64,000 nucleotides of DNA from Legionella quateirensis (GTDB taxonomy: Bacteria > Pseudomonadota > Gammaproteobacteria > Legionellales > Legionellaceae): NCBI RefSeq assembly GCF_001467955.1, contig NZ_LNYR01000031.1, positions 206,689 through 270,688 of the forward strand, in the 5' to 3' direction. Positions 19,308-28,940 of the stretch are shown here, piece by piece. A program made the translations under genes and the position numbers. The notes under the pieces were generated by a model. The model worked only from the letters and a program-made list of their open reading frames with translations. It was not told the origin of the DNA and made no database searches. The first letter of the stretch is position 1, and each line of letters begins with the position of its first letter.

Positions 19308-22300
19308 TTAATTACTCAACTGCAAGTCATCTTGTGAATTATCCTCTATTTGAAGTTCAGTCCCGGATGTTTGTTCAGAATAAATAGTGGTGTAAACAGG
19401 ATCGACATCAATACTATTACCATGTTCCTGATTGGAGTTCGCAGATAAACCCGCCAATAATTTACTCGTGGAACATAAACTAATGGCATCATTGGATAAT
19501 GTCTGCGCGTTGGACGCACTTCGTTTCTCATCAAGCACAGCACCTACACCAAAGCCAATCAGCGCACCTATCGCTGTTGACAGAATACGGACTGTCGCTG
19601 ATGAAAGTGAGGACAGTTTCTTTGTAATAAATTCTGGTGCATCAAAAGATGAAATGAATAAGGATCCTATAATCCCAAGTGCAGTTCCAGTCACTTTTCC
19701 TATATGCTGATTAAGAAAAGATGGAGAGTCATGATTCACATGTTGGAGTATTGCTTCTGATTCAGCAGTACTTTCTACCGGGTTGATAGTTACTTGTTCA
19801 TCATACTGAACTGTAGTACCCGATCCATTAGAACTGGGCGTAGGTATGCCTGATTGATGTGAATCAACTTGTTCATTTTGTATCTTTTCTCTGAAAAAAT
19901 GTAAAATGGGTTCCATCGTTTCTTGGGAATAAGACATATCACTGGCATGCGCCGTTTGAATTTCAGCTAAAAGACGTTCCAAAATATGTAATTCATTCGG
20001 TGATAAATTTCCGCCAGGAAGAAGCTTTAATAACTCAAAAAATACAGTACAAAATTCCTGGAACCTATATTGAAACAAACTGTTATCGTATGTTCCGTCA
20101 GAAAAAACATCATTCTTGATTTTATTCATGATAAGTGAAAAAAGTTCCGGATTTAATTTGAACTGACCTATTGGGGAATAAGCAGTAATAAAGCTTGTTA
20201 TTCTGGACAGTTGCTCAAAAGATAATTTTTTAGGAGCCAACGCACGATAATACTGTAAATAGGTTGTCTGATTTTCATTTATTGGTATCTCATGAAGAGT
20301 CTCATTTAATTGATCATAATAGTAAAATCTATTTTCAGTAATAATATACTGTGATTCAGTAGCCGTCCTTTGACTTTCACTTGTGGGTTCCTCAGACATA
20401 AAGATGATGCTGCATTGCCCATAAACCAGATGAACAATATCTTCTCTATCCAGTTTACTTTCGGCATTTATTCGCGCATACAAACATGCATTCATATCCA
20501 GGCTCAGGGTACGAATCAGCTTTATTTGTTTATCAAGGCTGATGCACACGTTTGGGATGATAGGGGTACCATAGTATGGGTCTTTACGATTACTTCCATG
20601 CCTGAGTATTTCTTTTTGAGGTCCTATCATAGGATTGTATGCATACTTTTCGGATTTATTATCAGGAATCACGGGGATATTATTAAATAATCGTTCCAAT
20701 ACACCACTGCTATTTTTTAATTTATTTTGCAAGCGTGTGCTTTGCATAATTAGAGCGTAGCTATGTTCTGAAAGAATAGAACTTTTTTCTGACACTAGCT
20801 CATCATACAATCTGTCTTCTATTTCAATTGAAATAGCTTGCCGTTCCTCATCTATTGCATGATTAATTCGGTCTCGTAAATGTGCCGGGTAATTAGTATC
20901 TGCAGGCAGAACTCTGTTCCCATGAATGTACTGTTTGTTAAAAAGATAATAATCTGTCTGGTGAAGGAGTGATTGAAGTTCCTCATCTGAATAATAACAA
21001 TCAGGTTGATACTCTTGGATGTAATACATGCTCTTAACTTTAATTGAATCAAAATTATCTTCAAGTACATCGGTATGTCCTGTTGATATTTGTGTTCTGA
21101 TATAGCGTGAACACATAGCCGTCCATTGTTTAATTAATAGTTCATCGTTAAGCTCATTCTCAGCGATAGGATGAATTTGGTTATGCTTGAATGAATATTC
21201 AATTATTGGCAGTATCCTTTTTTCTCCAAATTCTGCTATGAATTCTTGTTCACCTTGTTCTGGTCCATAAGTCAAAATATAGGCTGCTTTGGTGTTCTCA
21301 TAAGCCGTTTCATATTCGTTCCGTAAATAAACGGCCTGTAATATGCCAAAAAATGGTGGAAGGAAGGGGGTGTTAGGAGTCTGGTCCTGAGTGAAGTAAA
21401 TTGCATCTATTTTTTTGCAGTGATATAAAAGTTCGGAGTGCGTTGTAAAGTCCCCATTATGCATCATCCGATATTGCCCACCCAACTTCAATGCTTGATG
21501 CAAGTCAGCATATTGTTGATTGATTTCATCAATATCTTGTGTCACGTTATTTTTCCAAATGGATTTTTTTTGATAGCCTGTGTCTGCATCAATACTGCTA
21601 ATCAATTGAATGTCAGCAGGATTGGGATTGATCATTAAAAAACCAACATTAGACCATACTCCCGCGCCATATCCGAGTAACGAGACAGATCGGTATGGGT
21701 TACCATGCTTATTAAACCGATCTGGTTTAGAGCTGGGTGTAGCTACACCAGGCCTACGCATGGATTTTTCAATTTCGATTTTGGCTTTGTTACCTTTGAT
21801 TCCAGAGGTAGAATTAAAAGCAACCTCTTCTGATACATAGATGATGGATCTGGCAAGAATTTTTCCCTCACGCAATGCAGCTTCAAGGTTTTCCTGCGTT
21901 AATTCTTTTTGAGGGTCATAAGGAGTTAACTCAACAAGTGGCAATTCAATAACCAGCTCAAAAGGGAGTAATTCCTTATTTAATGCTTTAAGAATAGGAT
22001 AATTGTATCGTTCAATATCCTGAGCTATTGCTTGAAATCCATTTTCCTGTTCGTAGTTGATTTTGCAGGAGGGATCAATCGTTCCGTAAGCATCCCCATG
22101 ATAGGTAATTAAGCTTCTTGCTTCACAAATTAATTGGGCCATCTCATCCAGAGCCAAAGGATTATCTTTTGCTGCAATCTGATAAAAATCAAGATATTTT
22201 GCATCAAAAGCTGGCCTTGCTCTGATAATGTCGAGACAGTCCACATCATGAATCAATTGATGGTAGATGCTTTTCTGGTAATTATCCTTAGTGATGCTTG

Positions 22301-22919
22301 AATCAAATTGCCAGCTTATCTGACCATTATCCGTTTCGTAAATTTTAAAATAACCTGTTTTATGAAGATCCTTATTTGCAGTTGCCTCTGCAATCGAACA
22401 AGCCTTATCTCTATTGACGCCTAATACGTGTCTTAAATAATGATAAAGTAAAATAGCACTCTCATGATCCCATTGATCCTCATTTTCATCTTCGCGCGCA
22501 GAATCATGGAATAATGTGGCAATTTGTAATAATTTAATGTCTTCTTCGGTGAGTTTCTCTGAGTCCTTAATACGATGTCTGCGATACAGATTAGAAAAAA
22601 CTGGAATATAATGAGCAGCTCGAGAAACGTGCGTTAATCCATGTGCATATCTGGCAAACCCGGGAACAATAACTTCTTGTTTCGAAACGGGATAAGGTAT
22701 TTTATAGATGTTATTAAATAACCATTTTGCATGCTCATTGATATCACTATCAAAACTTAGGTTTTTTGTATTATCCTGATGAAAAAGATTCGGCGACAGG
22801 TTTTTTTTCTCAAGAATCTCTAACAGGCCTATATTCCACTCGTTGCTTGAACTGGATTTAGCTGAAATGTTCTGAGAGCTAACCAAGATCCCATCGATAT
22901 AAATTGAAGTATTACTCAT
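19308..22919 (-). CDS. 1203-residue protein with HD/SidE-phosphodiesterase-like domain, candidate Dot/Icm effector
   Basis: The N-terminal ~330 residues carry an HD-hydrolase pattern: HGLTH (His93, His97), LFHDSARED (His138-Asp139), WDHES (Glu153) and LIHDVDCLDIIRARP (His224-Asp225). The spacing between His93, Glu153 and His224 is close to that of the catalytic His, Glu and His of the SidE-family phosphodiesterase domain (recalled as 277, 340 and 407 in SdeA). The middle is unrecognised. No mono-ADP-ribosyltransferase ExE motif was found. Two hydrophobic, Gly-rich segments lie near residues 1070-1125, which suggests membrane insertion. The last ~25 residues are rich in Glu, Asp, Gln and Ser, as in many Dot/Icm substrates. 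The PDE assignment is by eye. Confidence 0.7.
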   Translation of the reverse strand: MSNTSIYIDGILVSSQNISAKSSSSNEWNIGLLEILEKKNLSPNLFHQDNTKNLSFDSDINEHAKWLFNNIYKIPYPVSKQEVIVPGFARYAHGLTHVSRAAHYIPVFSNLYRRHRIKDSEKLTEEDIKLLQIATLFHDSAREDENEDQWDHESAILLYHYLRHVLGVNRDKACSIAEATANKDLHKTGYFKIYETDNGQISWQFDSSITKDNYQKSIYHQLIHDVDCLDIIRARPAFDAKYLDFYQIAAKDNPLALDEMAQLICEARSLITYHGDAYGTIDPSCKINYEQENGFQAIAQDIERYNYPILKALNKELLPFELVIELPLVELTPYDPQKELTQENLEAALREGKILARSIIYVSEEVAFNSTSGIKGNKAKIEIEKSMRRPGVATPSSKPDRFNKHGNPYRSVSLLGYGAGVWSNVGFLMINPNPADIQLISSIDADTGYQKKSIWKNNVTQDIDEINQQYADLHQALKLGGQYRMMHNGDFTTHSELLYHCKKIDAIYFTQDQTPNTPFLPPFFGILQAVYLRNEYETAYENTKAAYILTYGPEQGEQEFIAEFGEKRILPIIEYSFKHNQIHPIAENELNDELLIKQWTAMCSRYIRTQISTGHTDVLEDNFDSIKVKSMYYIQEYQPDCYYSDEELQSLLHQTDYYLFNKQYIHGNRVLPADTNYPAHLRDRINHAIDEERQAISIEIEDRLYDELVSEKSSILSEHSYALIMQSTRLQNKLKNSSGVLERLFNNIPVIPDNKSEKYAYNPMIGPQKEILRHGSNRKDPYYGTPIIPNVCISLDKQIKLIRTLSLDMNACLYARINAESKLDREDIVHLVYGQCSIIFMSEEPTSESQRTATESQYIITENRFYYYDQLNETLHEIPINENQTTYLQYYRALAPKKLSFEQLSRITSFITAYSPIGQFKLNPELFSLIMNKIKNDVFSDGTYDNSLFQYRFQEFCTVFFELLKLLPGGNLSPNELHILERLLAEIQTAHASDMSYSQETMEPILHFFREKIQNEQVDSHQSGIPTPSSNGSGTTVQYDEQVTINPVESTAESEAILQHVNHDSPSFLNQHIGKVTGTALGIIGSLFISSFDAPEFITKKLSSLSSATVRILSTAIGALIGFGVGAVLDEKRSASNAQTLSNDAISLCSTSKLLAGLSANSNQEHGNSIDVDPVYTTIYSEQTSGTELQIEDNSQDDLQLSN

Positions 22920-23383
22920 TTCATTTGCCCAATATAGTATATTATTGTTTAATTTTATGGCAAATAGATTAATAAATTGTTAAATTTTCGTCTTAAATAT
23001 TAATAATACCTATATAAAAAAATGGTGATTTAAAGTACGGAATCTCACGGATTCTATTCTGCTTGAGCCCGGTGGATTTTCCTCTGTCCCCTCTACTAAA
23101 AGCCTAAGTAGCCTGTATTAGCGAAGCGTAATACAGGATCAAAATGGCAACAAACTCCATAGTTTCCCCGTATTACGCTTCGCTAATACGGGCTACGAAA
23201 AAAGTCAGTCTACAGTAAATAATCCTTAACTTAATGACACTGAGGGGATTAATAAAGAGTATGGTCATTCAGCTCTTAATATTTTTTATATACATTTTTT
23301 ACCTGCCTTAAGATCGTTTTGCAGATGGGCAATAGTGATCTAAACTGCTACAAAGGAGTTTTTTTGGAAAAGGAGTTTGCTTC
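22920..23383. other. intergenic region with paired hairpin repeats
   Basis: There is no gene in this 464-base gap. The first ~110 bases are very AT-rich and probably hold the promoter of the leftward 1203-residue gene. The middle holds the inverted-repeat pair annotated at 23107-23197. The last part leads into the amidase, whose ATG has an AAAAGGAG site. Confidence 0.5.
23107..23197. repeat. inverted pair of GCGAAGC-loop hairpin repeats
   Basis: Two copies of a 26-base hairpin lie head to head. At 23112-23137 CCTGTATTA and TAATACAGG enclose GCGAAGCG; at 23167-23192 the same unit is inverted with CCCGTATTA arms. Flanking GTAGC and GCTAC extend the pairing between the two copies to about 31 bases per arm with a ~30-base loop. 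A third, decayed copy is at 46938-46967. The loop GCGAAGC is itself a known, very stable DNA mini-hairpin sequence. This looks like a REP-type dispersed intergenic element. Confidence 0.85.
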
Positions 23384-24871
23384 ATGAAAACACTGAGTTC
23401 TTTATCAGGAAAATCAGTAGTCGAACTGATGAAAAAAAAGGAAGTATCTTGCGTGGAAGTGATGCAAACGCATCTGGATCAGGTTGCAAAAGTAAATCCT
23501 TCAATTAACGCGATGATTCAGCATTTATCACCAGAAGAAGCTTTAAAACAAGCACATAAAGCTGATAAAGAAATCGCTAAACATAGAGAAACAGGTCTCT
23601 TGCATGGACTACCTGTTACTATAAAAGACGCGCGCGAAGTCCGTGGTTTTTTATGTTCTTATGGAAATCAAAGTCCATTTAATTATCGTGCTAAAAAAGA
23701 TTGCACGGTCGCTGCGCGTTTAAGAAAAGCTGGAGCGATAATCACAGGGATTACTAATATTCCTGATTTCTCAATGTCTTATGATACCGATAACAGTTTA
23801 TACGGTCGAACACGCAATCCTTATGATTTGAATCGCTCTCCAGGAGGCAGCAGTGGTGGTGAGGCTGCTCTTATTGCTGCCTGTGGCTCTTATTTGGGTA
23901 TTGGGGCTGATAGCGGTGGAAGCATCAGGCAACCAGCACATAATTGCGGTATCGCAGGATTAAAGCCAACACTTGGTTTAATACCTGATACCGGAGTTTT
24001 TCCCGGAAATGGTTTCTATGGTATTTTTAAAAACATTTTGACTCAAGGGCCTATGGCTCGTTATGTAGATGATTTAATCCATGTTTTACCTATAATTAGC
24101 GGCCCTGATGGAGTAGATCCCAATACAATACCGATTGCCGTAAAAGATCCGAATCAAGTTGATTTAAGTCAATTACGTATTGCTCTATATACAAAGAACA
24201 ACATTACTGTACCAAGAGAAGATATCGTAAGTGTTGTGAACAAGGCGGGTAATCTGCTTAAGTCTGAAGTGCATAGTATTGATGAACAATATCCACCAAA
24301 TACTAAAGAAACGTGCTCTATGTTCGAGGAGTTGTTTTTCTACGGTGGTGATGGCGGGCAGTGGTTAATTGATCGTATGATTGCCATGCACGTTACTAAA
24401 GTAGAAAAGCCTTTTCAGGCTATTTTAGACAGAGCGGCAGTGTGTCATTTCTCAGTTACTGAGTTACGTCGACGGTTGGAATTAATTGAAGAATTTAAAT
24501 ATTCAATGATGGAATTTATGCGAGATTATGATGTGATTATTTGTCCCGCTGCTACCACTCCAGCTAATTTATATGAGCAAAAGATTGAGGTAAAAGAAGG
24601 TTTTGATTTGGCTTATGATTTGACTTATAACTTGCCCTATAATATTACAGGTTGGCCTGCAGTTGTTGTTCGTTGCGGTACTTCAGATGAAGGTCTTCCG
24701 ATTGGGGTGCAAATTGTTGCAAAAGCCTGGCACGATGATGTGGCACTGGCTGTAGCCAAACGTTTGGAGGAGTTATTAGGGGGGTGGCAAGCTCCAGTAC
24801 TGGAGCTTGTTGACAATTCATTAAATTATTCACAACGTCCCGCGACTTGTTCGCGGGATCCAGAGACTTAG
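23384..24871 (+). CDS. amidase-signature family hydrolase (FAAH/AtzE-like)
   Basis: The enzyme hydrolyses an amide bond. The Ser-cisSer-Lys triad is fully present as Lys81 (PVTIKDARE), Ser156 (PGGSSGGEAAL) and Ser180 (GADSGGSIRQPA), with the 75- and 24-residue spacings of fatty acid amide hydrolase. No signal peptide is visible, so it is probably cytoplasmic. The substrate is unknown. The C-terminus is odd: family members usually end soon after a GGWQxP stretch. Here the last ~20 codons, including the stop, lie inside an inserted inverted-repeat element (24808-24957), giving a tail SQRPATCSRDPET that is repeat-encoded. The core is intact, so activity is likely kept. Confidence 0.9.
   Translation: MKTLSSLSGKSVVELMKKKEVSCVEVMQTHLDQVAKVNPSINAMIQHLSPEEALKQAHKADKEIAKHRETGLLHGLPVTIKDAREVRGFLCSYGNQSPFNYRAKKDCTVAARLRKAGAIITGITNIPDFSMSYDTDNSLYGRTRNPYDLNRSPGGSSGGEAALIAACGSYLGIGADSGGSIRQPAHNCGIAGLKPTLGLIPDTGVFPGNGFYGIFKNILTQGPMARYVDDLIHVLPIISGPDGVDPNTIPIAVKDPNQVDLSQLRIALYTKNNITVPREDIVSVVNKAGNLLKSEVHSIDEQYPPNTKETCSMFEELFFYGGDGGQWLIDRMIAMHVTKVEKPFQAILDRAAVCHFSVTELRRRLELIEEFKYSMMEFMRDYDVIICPAATTPANLYEQKIEVKEGFDLAYDLTYNLPYNITGWPAVVVRCGTSDEGLPIGVQIVAKAWHDDVALAVAKRLEELLGGWQAPVLELVDNSLNYSQRPATCSRDPET
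24788..24809. repeat. perfect 22-bp palindrome inside the amidase 3' end
   Basis: CAAGCTCCAG and its complement meet at TA... in a fully self-complementary 22-mer (CAAGCTCCAGTACTGGAGCTTG is split here by its centre at 24798/24799). Its right end overlaps the left terminal repeat of the element at 24808-24957 by two bases. It codes QAPVLEL of the amidase, so selection on protein alone would not explain it. Confidence 0.8.
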
Positions 24872-24957
24872 AATCAATAACGAACATAATGTATTTATTA
24901 AGTTCGAACTGGATCCCGCGAACAAGTCGCGGGACGTCGAAATCGGAATTGTCAACA
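24808..24957. mobile_element. MITE-like nested inverted-repeat element
   Basis: A 150-base segment is bounded by perfect 12-bp terminal inverted repeats (TGTTGACAATTC at 24808-24819 and its complement at 24946-24957). Nested inside is a perfect 29-bp inverted repeat (24835-24863 and 24909-24937; core GTCCCGCGACTTGTTCGCGG). No transposase is encoded. No clear target-site duplication is seen. It supplies the last codons and stop of the amidase gene. Confidence 0.75.
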
Positions 24958-25012
24958 CACCCTGGTTTAAGCTAACAGAAATCAATCAAGTTTGATTTCA
25001 TGAATCTTGAAA

Positions 25013-25501
25013 TTAAATAATTAAAACCTTAGTTCCGGGATTTGATTTTACCCAATTAGCTACATAGTCAATATAGTTATTATTGCCTACGGCAATACAT
25101 CCACGAGTTGAGTAGGGCAAACTGTTTAACCAGTTAAACCCTTTGGATGACTGGGTAGGTCCATGAATGCCTACATCTCTGCCTGTATATCCAGCCGCAG
25201 CTTGCTTTGAAGTTGGGTATAGAATTGGAATAAATATTTTAAATTGATTGGATTTTCTTGGATAAGCTAATCCATATAAACCAATTGGTGTTTTATTATC
25301 ACCCGCTTTCTTTTTGCCGATTCCTTTATATCCGAGAGCTACTTTAAAGGTCTTAATTACCGAGCCGTGTTTACAAATATTTAAAGTTCGCTTTGATGTG
25401 TGTACATTGATTCCGTCTGATAAAGGACAGGTTGAATTACTGGCAAATAGAACAACAGGAAATAGAAGAGCGATCAATAAGGGAATTGCTTTAATTTTCA
25501 T
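25013..25501 (-). CDS. L,D-transpeptidase/YkuD-domain protein
   Basis: The protein is secreted: signal peptide of about 20 residues, ending LFASNS. It then shows a YkuD catalytic domain with His113 in DVGIHGPT and the nucleophile Cys135 in YSTRGCIAVGN. Such enzymes make 3-3 peptidoglycan cross-links or attach lipoproteins or other proteins to the wall. At 162 residues it is the short ErfK/YafK-like form without LysM. An upstream TTG would add four residues; the ATG at 25501 is chosen. Confidence 0.9.
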   Translation of the reverse strand: MKIKAIPLLIALLFPVVLFASNSTCPLSDGINVHTSKRTLNICKHGSVIKTFKVALGYKGIGKKKAGDNKTPIGLYGLAYPRKSNQFKIFIPILYPTSKQAAAGYTGRDVGIHGPTQSSKGFNWLNSLPYSTRGCIAVGNNNYIDYVANWVKSNPGTKVLII

Positions 25502-25713
25502 ATAAATAGACAAAATTTACTGTAATTGGTTGATAATTATTCCATAATAATCACTTTATTCATAGATCTAGCCGACAAAATTTTTGATCAATAGTTAGAT
25601 CAAGAGAGTCTAACCGGAGTTAACTCTTTGATTTTAAACAGTGCTCTCGGAAGGAACTTGCTCTTTCATTATTGAATAAATAATAATGGGGAGTCGGAGC
25701 TGGCATTTCCATC

Positions 25714-27537
25714 TCAAGAATCGCTAAATTCTTTTAACGCTTTGAGAAAATGATGTCCATAGTGGGTTAGTTTGTGTTGACCTACTCCTGAGACATCTAG
25801 AAGCTGCTCTGTATTTTGGGGTTTTAATTGGGTCATTTCGTGTAAGGTAGCATCACTGAAAATCATAAATGGAGGTTTGTTTTCTTCATCTGCCAGTTTA
25901 CGTCTTAAACTACGCAGTACTTCAAATAAAGGACTATTTTCAGGCTTAACAGAGCTGCGTTCCTTACTTTTCTTTTTAGTACCCTTTAGGTCATTATTGG
26001 GGATGGTCAGTGAAATCCTTTCTTCTCCCTTTAAAAGGGGGATCGCTTTTGGAGTCAGACGTACCACATTAAAATGACTGATGTCCTGCAAACAATAATC
26101 CTTATGGATAAGTTGCCAAGCCAGTTGTTTCCAGTAATTTGCTGATTTATCTTTACCAATGCCATAGGTGCTGAGTTGGTCATGTCCAAATTGTTTGATT
26201 TTGTCAGTTACGGCACCTCTGAGTACTTCTATGGTATGGGTTAATCCATAATTCTGTTTTAATCGATAGATACATGATAATAATTTCTGAGCATCTTCTG
26301 TTGCGTCAGCCATTTCAGGTGGATTGTCACACACATCACAATACTTGCATTCAGTATCACAGGGCTCGTCAAAATAACGTAAGAGAATCTGGCGACGGCA
26401 ATGAGAGGCTTCTGCAAAAGCCAGCATGTGATTTAATTTATTGGTTTCCACCCGTCTTTGTTCGTCAAGTGGCGTATTGATTATCCAGGAACGGAGCCTT
26501 GCGCTGTCTGCCGCATCATAAAGCAGAAGGGCTCTGGCAGGTAAGCCATCACGACCAGCGCGACCGGTTTCTTGGTAGTATCCTTCTATATTTTTGGGTA
26601 AATCATGATGCACCACGAAGCGTACATTGGGTTTATCAATGCCCATTCCGAAGGCAATCGTTGCGACAACAATATCAATACGATCATGGCGGAATAAAGT
26701 TTGTACTTCGCGACGCTCGTTATGCGGAAGGCCGGCATGATAGGCGCGTGCTTTAAATCCCATATCTTGCAGCTTTTCCGCAAGACGTTCAACGCTGTTA
26801 CGTGTTCCGCAATAGATAATTCCGGATTGTTGCACTTCAGATTGCAAAAATTGATTTAATTGTTTCGCTGGATTAATTTTAGGGACTACTTTGTAGTGAA
26901 TATTAGGTCTGTTAAAGGAGGCGACGTATTTTTTCGGATTGTAATTTAATTTTACAACGATATCTTCGCGGGTTTGTTTATCTGCAGTCGCGGTTAACGC
27001 GATCATGGGAACATTGGGAAAATGAGTTTTTAATAGTCCGAGCGCAGCATATTCAGGTCTGAAATCATGCCCCCATTGAGAAACGCAATGCGCCTCATCA
27101 ATTGCGAACAGAGCGATATGACATTCTTGCAGACGCTCTAAAAAGGAAGTACTGATAAGTCGTTCCGGCGCAATATATAACAAATCCAATTCGTCATTAT
27201 GCAATTGTGCTAATACTTTTCTGGCCTCTTCGCTTGACAGTGACGAGTTATAATAGGCTGCGTTAATGCCTTGTAATTTAAGCGAGGCTACCTGATCTTC
27301 CATTAATGCGATTAAGGGTGAAACTACGATACCAACTCCAGATCGAACTATGGAAGGTATTTGATAGCACAGAGATTTTCCGCCGCCCGTCGGCATGAGA
27401 ACGAGTACGTCTACCCCAGAAATCACATCATTGATAATTTCTTCCTGTGGAGCTCTAAAGGAATCAAAGCCGAAATAGTCTTTTAAAACGGTCAGGGCAT
27501 TTTTATTTGTCAATGTAGGTTGCGCTAATGTTTCCAT
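25714..27537 (-). CDS. recQ: ATP-dependent DNA helicase RecQ
   Basis: RecQ is a 3'-5' DNA helicase in recombination and replication fork repair. The 607 residues (E. coli has 609) show Walker [14 protein letters not shown], the DEAH box ([19 protein letters not shown]), motif [12 protein letters not shown], the zinc-binding four-Cys cluster (CRRQ...[13 protein letters not shown]), the winged-helix RQC region and a C-terminal HRDC domain ([17 protein letters not shown]). An in-frame GTG at 27561 would add eight residues; the ATG at 27537 is preferred, although neither has a strong ribosome site. Confidence 0.96.
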   Translation of the reverse strand: METLAQPTLTNKNALTVLKDYFGFDSFRAPQEEIINDVISGVDVLVLMPTGGGKSLCYQIPSIVRSGVGIVVSPLIALMEDQVASLKLQGINAAYYNSSLSSEEARKVLAQLHNDELDLLYIAPERLISTSFLERLQECHIALFAIDEAHCVSQWGHDFRPEYAALGLLKTHFPNVPMIALTATADKQTREDIVVKLNYNPKKYVASFNRPNIHYKVVPKINPAKQLNQFLQSEVQQSGIIYCGTRNSVERLAEKLQDMGFKARAYHAGLPHNERREVQTLFRHDRIDIVVATIAFGMGIDKPNVRFVVHHDLPKNIEGYYQETGRAGRDGLPARALLLYDAADSARLRSWIINTPLDEQRRVETNKLNHMLAFAEASHCRRQILLRYFDEPCDTECKYCDVCDNPPEMADATEDAQKLLSCIYRLKQNYGLTHTIEVLRGAVTDKIKQFGHDQLSTYGIGKDKSANYWKQLAWQLIHKDYCLQDISHFNVVRLTPKAIPLLKGEERISLTIPNNDLKGTKKKSKERSSVKPENSPLFEVLRSLRRKLADEENKPPFMIFSDATLHEMTQLKPQNTEQLLDVSGVGQHKLTHYGHHFLKALKEFSDS

Positions 27538-27764
27538 GTGATTATTCTTGTTGTATTTCACAGGCGCTAAAAATTCGCAATAATAACATCTTTTAACCTG
27601 TAAACAGAGCAGTTTAATGAGAACCTGAAAATTTATGTGCTAAGTCTAGGAATTTTTACAAAATTTAGTGCCGTAATCGTTTCAGTAGATTAAACTCTTT
27701 CAGGTTTATACCTATGTCCGATGGGTATATAGGGTGTTAAAAACAAACTTTCTAAGGATGGTCT

Positions 27765-28919
27765 ATGAATTTTGAATTCACCGCTGAACATCAGGCATTT
27801 CGTCAGATGGCATCAGATTTTGCCCAAAATAAATTGGCTCCCATGGCCGATAGTTGGGATGAGCACAGTCACTTTCCAACCGATATTTTACGTGAAGCTG
27901 CAGCATTAGGAATGGCTGGTATGGTGGCTCGAGAGGATATTGGCGGTGCGCAACTCACTCGTTTGGATGCGTCTTTGATATTTGAGCAATTAGCTACCGG
28001 TTGTATTACTACCAGCGCTTATCTTTCAATTCATAATATGGTGACCTCATTGGTTGATCGTTATGCTAATGATGAGTTGCGTTCCTTTTGGGGACCTAAA
28101 TTAACTGCGATGGAAGTCATATCCAGTTATTGTCTTACAGAACCGGAATCGGGATCTGATGCGGCTTCATTAAAGACCAGAGCTGTACGAGACGGGGATT
28201 ATTATATTCTTAATGGTGCCAAGGCTTTTATTTCAGGCGGAAGCGTAAGTGATGTCTATTTATGTATGGTTCGCACTGGAGATGAATCGCATCACGGGAT
28301 CAGTTGTCTGTTAATCGAGAAGAATACACCAGGTTTTACTTTTGGAAAACTGGAAAAGAAAATGGGTTGGCGTAGTCAACCTACGTGTATGATCTATTTT
28401 GAAAATTGTCGAGTCCCAGTATCCAACCGAGTTGGCGAAGAAGGGATGGGATTTAAAATTGCTCTTAATGCATTAAATGGTGGACGGGTTAATATCGCAT
28501 CATGTTCACTGGGTGGCGCACTTGCCTGTTTGCGATTAACGCAAGCCTATCTTCATGAGCGTAAGCAGTTCGGTAAATCATTAACTAAAATGCAGGCTTT
28601 GCGCTTTTATTTTGCCGATATGTTAACCGATTATGAAGCGGCACGATTAATGGTATATAGAGCTGCAACGGCTATGGATAATAATGAAGTCAATGCTCCG
28701 ATGTATTGTGCGATGGCCAAACGACTCGCTACTGACGTAGCATTTCGGATTAGTGATAAGGCAATGCAATTGCATGGTGGATATGGCTATTTACGCGATT
28801 ATCAGATCGAGCGAATATTCAGAGATTTAAGAGTGCACCAGATTCTTGAAGGTACTAATGAGATCATGCGAGAAATTGTTGCAAAAGCAAGTTTGGATGA
28901 AGAGTTTTTTATTGATTAG
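27765..28919 (+). CDS. acyl-CoA dehydrogenase, isobutyryl-CoA type
   Basis: This flavoenzyme makes an alpha-beta double bond in a short branched acyl-CoA. The 384 residues have the usual three-part fold: an N-terminal helical domain, SSYCLTEPESGSDAASLKT (FAD/substrate strand signature), and a C-terminal helical domain ending QILEGTNEIMREIVAK with the catalytic Glu region. The two genes behind it encode enoyl-CoA hydratase and 3-hydroxyisobutyryl-CoA hydrolase-like proteins, which points to isobutyryl-CoA in valine breakdown. The AAGGA ribosome site is well placed. Confidence 0.9.
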   Translation: MNFEFTAEHQAFRQMASDFAQNKLAPMADSWDEHSHFPTDILREAAALGMAGMVAREDIGGAQLTRLDASLIFEQLATGCITTSAYLSIHNMVTSLVDRYANDELRSFWGPKLTAMEVISSYCLTEPESGSDAASLKTRAVRDGDYYILNGAKAFISGGSVSDVYLCMVRTGDESHHGISCLLIEKNTPGFTFGKLEKKMGWRSQPTCMIYFENCRVPVSNRVGEEGMGFKIALNALNGGRVNIASCSLGGALACLRLTQAYLHERKQFGKSLTKMQALRFYFADMLTDYEAARLMVYRAATAMDNNEVNAPMYCAMAKRLATDVAFRISDKAMQLHGGYGYLRDYQIERIFRDLRVHQILEGTNEIMREIVAKASLDEEFFID

Positions 28920-28940
28920 GAATATACCAGGAGTCTGTTA

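Noticed and set aside
22978..23010. PmrA-type operator upstream of the large candidate effector
   Set aside because: TTAA-rich strings are present (CTTAAATATTAATAAT) but do not match the two-half cTTAATatT pattern with the right spacing; the region is simply AT-rich.
24645..24887. 80-codon minus-strand frame over the amidase 3' end
   Set aside because: It is the reverse reading of the amidase coding end and the inverted-repeat element, without a start signal.
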